Source: Mactromeris polynyma (lineage: Eukaryota > Mollusca > Bivalvia > Venerida > Mactridae). From it: a DNA stretch of 64,000 nt. The position numbers and the translations under genes were made by a program. Each line of letters opens with the position of its first letter. The first letter of the stretch is position 1. The notes beneath the pieces were generated by a model. That model did no database searches. It was not told where the DNA came from and saw only the letters and a program-made list of their open reading frames with translations. Shown here one piece after another: positions 57,325 to 64,000 of the stretch. The stretch spans positions 41,606,619-41,670,618 of the forward strand of contig JASFXZ010000001.1 in assembly GCA_032209605.1 (NCBI GenBank), in the 5' to 3' direction.

Positions 57325-57640
57325 TTTTTGGCGCAGCCGTACTAACATGGTTTTGCTATTTGCTTATCAGTTTTGTGTAAACCAATCAAATCTTACGTTA
57401 ACCTGACCAAGACAATTTCTCTTCAACCAAACAACATTTGTAATCTTGACGCAGATTGGTTAACCTTTCGATAAAGGGTACGTTACCTTACTGAAATCCA
57501 CTGAATTTCGGTGAATTTACCGAAATCCATTTTGGATCTGGAGTGACCAGCGATCGTAAAATCTTGGCATTTTTTTATGTTGCACAACAAATCTTAACCT
57601 TCAAATCGCGCCGACTATTTTTAAAAATGTTTCATCATCC
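57325..57640 (-). repeat. Dispersed repeat containing an octamer-like word, copy 3
   Basis: This is the reverse orientation of the family at 38640 and 49105. On the minus strand it reads AAGGTTAAGATTTGTTGTGC, then CGATCGCTGGTCACTCCAG, and ends ATAAGCAAATAGCAAAACC. One base differs in the octamer. Confidence 0.65.
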
Positions 57641-58267
57641 CCCAGTTACCAGTATGGTACCTACAGAACTACACCTTTAGATACAGTACATGTACATTGA
57701 GAACATGGCTTCCCTCTATTGTAATGGAACACAATGATTTATATCAGCCGTAGTGTGGATAAAGATGATATTTATACTTACATTTTTTTCTTGAAATGAA
57801 ATTCGTTGCCAAGAATATTCTTCCGTATTATCACATTCATTGGTGTTGGTGATATGTAGCATAATGCACAGGTTACTTGAAATTCCAGATATACTCTGAT
57901 TCCACGTGAATATGTTGGCACAGAAATAAGGAACGTATTCAGATCAATTAATGGCTATAGGCATGCATGCAATAACACTTGTACTCAATTAGTGCCAGTT
58001 ATATTTTTACACGTATAATGCTATGAATTTAAGTGCTGTAAGGAATGCTGAAATCAAATCTATGACTTTGAGTTTTGGCTCAAATTGCCCATTTTTATAA
58101 GTTTTTGATGTTTACCCAATCTAAAGCATGTACACTATACCTGCAAAAAAAATATTCCAATCAACTGCTATATCTACTTACTTCAATTTTTTTTTTCAAA
58201 ATAAAAATACAAAATATTTTATTTATGGTATTATACTGTATAAAATATATTAATTATTTATTGTTAT

Positions 58268-58567
58268 ATCGGGGGTGAATGCCAATTTTGGGCTTGGGGT
58301 GGGGGGGGGGAAACATTTTGGTCATTTTTTGGTTTTGCTCAAGCCTGTCTGCAAAGGAAGTGGGATAATACTATATATTGTATGCATAAAGTAAAAGATG
58401 ATCATTATAGAATATAACACTACAATCAATCAGAAACTTATTTGAAAATCTTATAATTAAAGACCTCTGCATATATTCGTATTTATACTCTGAGACTCAT
58501 ACGTAAGGTTTGGGAATTCTAGGGGCGCATACCAGAGGCGCCCTGACCCCCTAGATCTGCTAGTGAA
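58268..58567 (+). repeat. Dispersed repeat ending in GATCTGCT, copy 2
   Basis: It aligns with 39496-39765. It has a G run at 58299-58310, then TTGCTCAAGCC, CATTATAGAATATAAC, CTTATTTGAAAATCTTAT and CCCCCTAGATCTGCTAGTG. Confidence 0.65.
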
Positions 58568-60682
58568 TATAATTTATTAATATTAAATTCCTTAAAAAAA
58601 ATACCACAAATTGAAACAATCACATTTTTTTACGCACCTAATGTGCTATTAAATGCATAATCATAAACATATTGTTCACTTAATTTCGTCTACCACAGTA
58701 TTATAAATTTCTAAGTTTTTAAGGATCTCAGTCCTATAGGAAATAAGTTATTTCAGTAAATCCTAGAAATGTGTTCACAGGACACATTTTACTCAATCAA
58801 TGGGTGTTAAATTCTGCTCTTACTTAATGTATGGAATCGAAAAATCCAGGTGTGGCAATTTCATTTTATGATTAATATTCCTATTAAGTTTTGTTACATT
58901 AGGTTACTCTAGAGACATGAATGACACAATTTGTGTGGGACGGACTGCAGGAGGGACATGCAATGGATAAGAGCCAATTTCAATTTGATGCGCATTAGAA
59001 TAAACATCAGGAACTGATATTTATTTTTGATGATACTGAGTATTCAGATAGAAGGTTGTCGAATAAACGAGGTCCGACTGTATTTATATTCTGTTAATTT
59101 AATGTTAGGTTTTTACCTTAGTTTTAAATTGTATTTGAATTTTTGTATTCACAATGGGTAAATTTCTCTTATTTTATAATTTGATGGAAGGTAAAATTTT
59201 AGATACCACATTAGATTAAGTCAAGCGTTTAAGTTGCTCTTCAGGATTTTGTTCCCCGGGGGCCCAGAAAATATTTTAAATGCTAAGATAACTATTTTGA
59301 ACATATAAAAGTTGATTTGTTTTACAGTTTCCTTGTATCAGAAATAATGTGATCATACAGTGAAGCATTATACAAATTGAAATCAAATTATGCATCTGAA
59401 AATTCTACATAATATAAAAAATAAATAAAATGTTAACTTGCCTATAAAATGATGAGTTAAATACATTTCGTCTGACAATGTAGGCAGAAAATGTACTTAT
59501 AATTTTCTTGTCGAATTCCTGTGAGGAATCGATATCTTAACATTACATGCAAGCACTAATTGGTAGGTACATGATTATATAGAAGTTTTTCTAAAGGGCA
59601 GGCTGAATTAGACTTCATTTTTGAAGAGCAATGTGAGCTAGCTCATGTATGCATGGTCAAATTACTCATTAAAATCACTACTAAGCCGGAAATCATTCTA
59701 TAACTAATTCAAACTTATATAAAACTATTTTGTAAAAATCATGAAGACACAATTATGAATCGTAACAATTTATTAAAAAACTAGAAAAATAAAATCTTCA
59801 TTAAAACAGGCCCTTTAATTGCCAGAAATGTTTGGGCCAGCACCAAGGAATTTAATTGTCAGGAATTTACAAGCCCCTGGCTTTGGGCTTAAGTGGGTTA
59901 AAGTCCATATTGTAATAATTGCTGTTACTCTGTTTTTCGACAAGTGCAAACATATGCGCTTAGTAACAGAATGAAACAGGCTACAAGCCATAATGTTACT
60001 CTGGAATCAGTCATACAATGACAAACCTAAAATATATTTCAATGTGCTCAGCATACAAAAAAAAACTATTTGCCCAGTAATAATCCATGTAACATACATT
60101 TGTACTTGGAGGAAGTCAAGAAATGCTGCGCCTTTTAGCCACAGACATTTATTTATTTCTATAACATAAATCTGTGAGTCTCTGAGAGTCGAGAGTAATC
60201 CTACCAACTGTTCTCTGTTACTCTATATACTGCATTATCATATTAGAGGCAATGGTTAACTAGGTATCTTCTTTCTGAAGAGCTTTGTTTAAAAACATTT
60301 GCATGAATTATTGATTTGGGAATGATAATCTGTTGGATTTAAGTACAAATATAAAAGCCTTTGAATGAGAGTTTTTAAAGAAATCTACATAGTTTTATAT
60401 CTTAATTTGGTACATGATTGTAATGAAAACATTGTAATCTGTATTTGAGCTGTTAAAATTGGAATGGTTTTTGAAATCTGGAAATAATCTGTAGGAATGA
60501 AGCTCCAATAATTGAAACATTTTACATTCTATGAAGACGGCAACTGGAGAAATACTGGGATTAATGGTTGGGAAATTTGTGAGAATATTTGTGAAAATAT
60601 TACATTTTATAGTGAATATAAATTTGTGGGACACACTTCTGTGGAATAATATATACAGGATTTGTGGAATATTTTACAATAG
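58568..60682. other. No gene recognised
   Basis: The sequence is AT-rich. No splice-bounded open frame, tRNA or repeat with clear ends was found. Confidence 0.4.
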
Positions 60683-60755
60683 GTCGTATAGTTGTTCCAA
60701 TCTAACATATTAAATATGGATGAGTTTGACATTGACTTGGAATATGAAAAATATA
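60683..60755 (+). CDS. Candidate start-codon exon, unrecognised
   Basis: An acceptor (ATTTTACAATAG) precedes 33 bases of leader and an ATG at 60716 in the context AATATGG. The 13 codons read MDEFDIDLEYEKY, and the exon ends TATA|GTAAGTATG, leaving one base of the next codon. The acidic start and good donor look like a first coding exon whose partners lie beyond 64 kb or in the unassigned right end. It could be joined to a non-coding exon such as 21030-21110. Without splicing the frame ends after 23 codons. Confidence 0.3.
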
Positions 60756-61286
60756 GTAAGTATGAACATATTATCGATATATCTTGATGTACAGTCATTG
60801 TGACAGGCTAAAATTGAAAAATGGTTTGTTTGTTGAATTTCTACTTAACCACCAAAAATTCTGTGGTTTAATTATTTGGGCCCATGGCTGAATCTTGAAG
60901 TGTATAGATAAGGGAAGTATCAGTAGAATTGCCTCAGTCACCTGAAGCTGTAGGTTACATGTCACAGTTGAAGTTCATACAGGGCAGTTTATACGAGCCT
61001 ACTACGTGGTAAAATCCTGAGAGCTTGTGGCTCATTGCACGGCATGCGGTTCAGCTTGTACATCGTTCCTGCCTTAGTTAGATGAGACGTACAGGTGGTT
61101 CCATGCCTGTAGGACTTTGGGAACTGTAGGGGCCTGTTGTCTGAGGGAAGTCTGTACACCAGGAGATACAGTGACTGAAGCATAACTACACAACATCACA
61201 AAGTACTGGTTAGGAAGACAACAGAGAAATACAATTTTTAATGTAGCCCAAGTTTTTGATAAAGATTGTCAACTTGAATCATTATA

Positions 61287-61454
61287 CAGTTAAACCTCAC
61301 TTAAATATCACCTCTTAAGACCTCCTCATAATATAAGACCATATTTTCAAGAACCAGTTTTCAGTTTTTCTTCTACATTTTAACGCTGACCACCTCAATA
61401 ATAAGACCAACTTTCTCCATAACCAATGGTGGTCATAGTATTGAGGTTTCACTG
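61287..61454 (-). mobile_element. Pogo-like MITE
   Basis: TA-CAGTTAAACCTCACTTAA begins it and TTGAGGTTTCACTG-TA ends it. It has the same orientation as the 51281 copy. Confidence 0.75.
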
Positions 61455-61490
61455 TACAGCTCTGGTCATAATATTAAAGGTTTTGATGTA

Positions 61491-61653
61491 CAGTAAAACC
61501 TGAGGCACTTAAGGACCACCTCAAAATTAAGAACACAATTTTCAAGTCCACTCCCTATTTTGCTCTTTATTCAACCTCAATATTAAGCACTCCTCAATAA
61601 TAAGACCAGTTTTTAAGGGACCCAAGGATGGTCGCACGATTGAGGTTTTACTG
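61491..61653 (-). mobile_element. Pogo-like MITE
   Basis: It begins CAGTAAAACCTGAGGCACTT and ends GATTGAGGTTTTACTG, with TA on both sides. It lies 36 bases after the previous copy. Confidence 0.75.
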
Positions 61654-62884
61654 TATTTGAAGGAAGATACAAGATTTAGTTAGTGCTTGTATCTTAGTGT
61701 GAACCGTCTCGAATGTACTTGGTGCAGGCCACTTGTGACCACTCAATGAACTCTAGGAAACTTGAAACTTTATTTTAAACATCAATAACATGTCAATAAA
61801 ATTAACAAATACTGAATAATGGATTATTAAATATTTACTGGTCAAACAACACTATTGCTTTCCTTTGCTGAATTTGAAATTGTTAAAAACATTTTATTGA
61901 CCGGATCTGCTTAAAATAGCAGTACATATGTTAGCTCTCTACTAATTGTTGAATTTACCTAATTAAATGATATTGTATTTTATATGACAATCAGTGTCTT
62001 GGGGGTCGTAATGTGATTGGTGTTTATATAAATAGCTGGGGCTCTTAATAGTGGAGGTAAACTTGTATAATGATTTAGTTAACTGAACATTACAATCAGC
62101 TGTTAGAAACATGTGTTTAGTTACCTATTAATTGAGTCCATTTTCACAGAAGATTTATTGCCCATTATATGTGTGTTACAATGCTTTAGACAATGTATAT
62201 ATCTTTCTACATTGTGGATGTTTGGTTGTGATTTCATTCTTGGGCCATCCTTAAACAATTGTTTGTTTGGCATAACTCTACCTACTCCAGAAAATGGCCC
62301 TACTCAAAGTATTTTAGAGTTGTCTAAGTGGGAAAATCTTTTTGGCTGCATATAAATATTGGCAACTTGAACGACCATGAAACCTTAAATAAAAAAATAA
62401 GTACCTGCCTACCTACCCATCTAAATATTTGCTGGGTAGGGTTTCGTGGAACGAAAAAAAATTAAGAAGGGCCTTGTGATATTTATAATAGGATAGATAA
62501 TGAATTAGACGCCATTTGTTTAAGTGGTATCACATGCTTGTTTGCTTGGTAAATTTGTCTGAAAGTAACAGTTTCATAGATAGTTAAACATATCTGCAAA
62601 ATGTCTGACAATTTGTTATGTCCCTCCAGACTGATCTTGATGAAGTTTATTATACTCTTAAACACTGAAGTTATCTATTTTCGTCGTCACTTATAATAGG
62701 CTCTTGTTCCTGGTTTTCAGCTATAATCTTTAGTCTTTGAAATATTTTAAGGGATGAAATTCTAAATATGAAAAAAAGCAGTAAGACTTGTTGTACTTTC
62801 AGTCTTTAATTTATTTGTGGTAAGGTTTTTTCAGCTGTTTTTGTAGCCGTTATTCAGCTGTAATCCCAGGGTCAGAATGTACAT
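61654..62884. other. No gene recognised
   Basis: Frames at 62113-62355 and 62483-62665 have no family motif. No repeat ends were identified. Confidence 0.35.
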
Positions 62885-63175
62885 ACCCTATTTTTCCGAA
62901 TTTGAACGAAAAATTCCCAATAAATCTGAAAATAAATTTGGTTCAATTTAGCCAAAAATTGATATATAAGTTATTTGTAGACTTTTCTCTAATAGGCAGT
63001 TTATATAAATAGCAACTGTCCATTAATTAATCACTATAATATCCATTACTTTTATTCCTTATATTTTGATGTAAATGCTTATCTTTTTCCCAATTTCTAA
63101 GTTTTACAAGCTCAAAAATTTTATGGGTATGGTCATCTTCCAAAAATAGCCGAAATAAACCCTGTGTTGATACCA
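62885..63175 (-). repeat. Dispersed repeat, copy 2 (inverted relative to 24605)
   Basis: Read on the minus strand it gives ACAGGGTTTATTTCGGC, GGAAGATGACC, GGAATAAAAGTAATGG, GTGATTAATTAATGG and TTGCTATTTATATAAACTGC, matching 24605-24860. Confidence 0.65.
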
Positions 63176-64000
63176 TTGTTGACAATTTATCCATCCCAAT
63201 TGGGCTCTGTGTTAGAGCATTTGTATCATTGGTTCATAAGGTTCAAGCTCCAACCGCAACCTAGCAGATAGAGCCATTAAAAATGGAAATAATATAATAA
63301 GCAACCTTACCTTTGCTTGACATTATAATGAAGGATAGTGCAAGAACTGGATGATCGGATGGTTAATGTGACTTGGTATGGTTTCATGTTTCATCAGTGG
63401 GCCATATTAAAAACGAGAGCATTTAGCTGCAGTCATTTGACCTCCACTTCTGATTCTTGTAGAATAGTTGTCAGGGCAAGTTTAGTACTAGTTGATAAGT
63501 AATTCCAAAAAAAAATACTTCGGTTGACTTAAAACATGGCATGAATAAATGAAAAAATGCCAAAAATTGTATTAAACAGAATAAATAATTACCTCAAAAA
63601 TAAATGAAAAAACACCAGAATTATATACTGAATGATGCTGTAATTGTTAAAGTTATTCCTTCCTTCAAGACTTGAGAGATACAAGCTGAAAATTATACAA
63701 ACTTCTCCGCTTTTCTCTGATCTTTTGCAAAAAATACAGTCACTTGATGTTGGATTTCCTTGTACATTTTTTTTCTAGTCTCTTCACTTTATGAGCTTTC
63801 TTGAATGTTATGCTTTGCACGTCTTTGTAAAAGATTTGTTGTTGCAATGAAGTTTAATGCAATATTGTAATTTCGTATTTTTATTTGCAATTAATCTCTG
63901 AATAGTTCTCCTACCATTCTTTGAATTGCGAAGGGGCATAAAAGGGCCATGCAAAAATTTCTTTCCAATCAATAACTCTTGAAAGGTTATAGATTCAATT
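63176..64000. other. No gene recognised
   Basis: A short SINE-core-like word (TTTAGTACTAGTTGATAAG) occurs near 63480-63500. Otherwise nothing is supported. Confidence 0.35.

Overview
The window is animal nuclear DNA: AT-rich, with long introns, GT-AG exon boundaries, many tRNA-derived SINEs, miniature inverted-repeat elements (MITEs) and a LINE. The SINE 3' module and several dispersed repeats resemble ones I associate with bivalve molluscs. That assignment is inference from memory and was not searched. There is no bacterial-style gene packing, and most open frames over 60 codons are chance or repeat-derived.

One complete protein gene is clear. A seven-exon plus-strand gene (3593-13041, 416 codons) encodes the orthologue of GLMP, the glycosylated lysosomal membrane protein that partners the transporter MFSD1. 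Its predicted protein has a signal peptide, ten N-glycosylation sequons, one transmembrane helix and a C-terminal tyrosine-type lysosomal sorting motif. Three MiT/TFE-type E-boxes lie within 40 bp of the start codon. Intron 3 carries a tRNA-derived SINE whose core has expanded into about 59 copies of a 29-bp unit. Intron 4 is filled with MITEs.

From 13.0 to 28.3 kb there is no recognisable coding gene, but there is a 22-bp satellite with a six-unit higher-order period (18.67-19.21 kb) and a candidate promoter with a perfect CRE and a splice donor (20.998-21.110 kb). At 28.86-32.75 kb lies a non-LTR retrotransposon (apurinic-type endonuclease plus reverse transcriptase) with one frameshift. 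It sits between two apparently identical 396-bp direct repeats. The left repeat boundary falls inside a MITE that is whole only on the left side, so the repeats look like an unusually long target-site duplication.

From 33 to 64 kb the sequence is a mosaic of repeats: a 1-kb element with 25 copies of the palindrome TTCATGAA (40.3-41.3 kb), pogo-like MITEs, a foldback family with TIRs starting CCACAGGAG, and a SINE with an 11-bp target-site duplication. Scattered among them are a solitary glutathione S-transferase C-terminal exon on the minus strand (47.4-47.7 kb) and a few exon-like segments with good splice sites but no recognised product. No intact tRNA, rRNA, CRISPR array or prokaryotic operon was seen.
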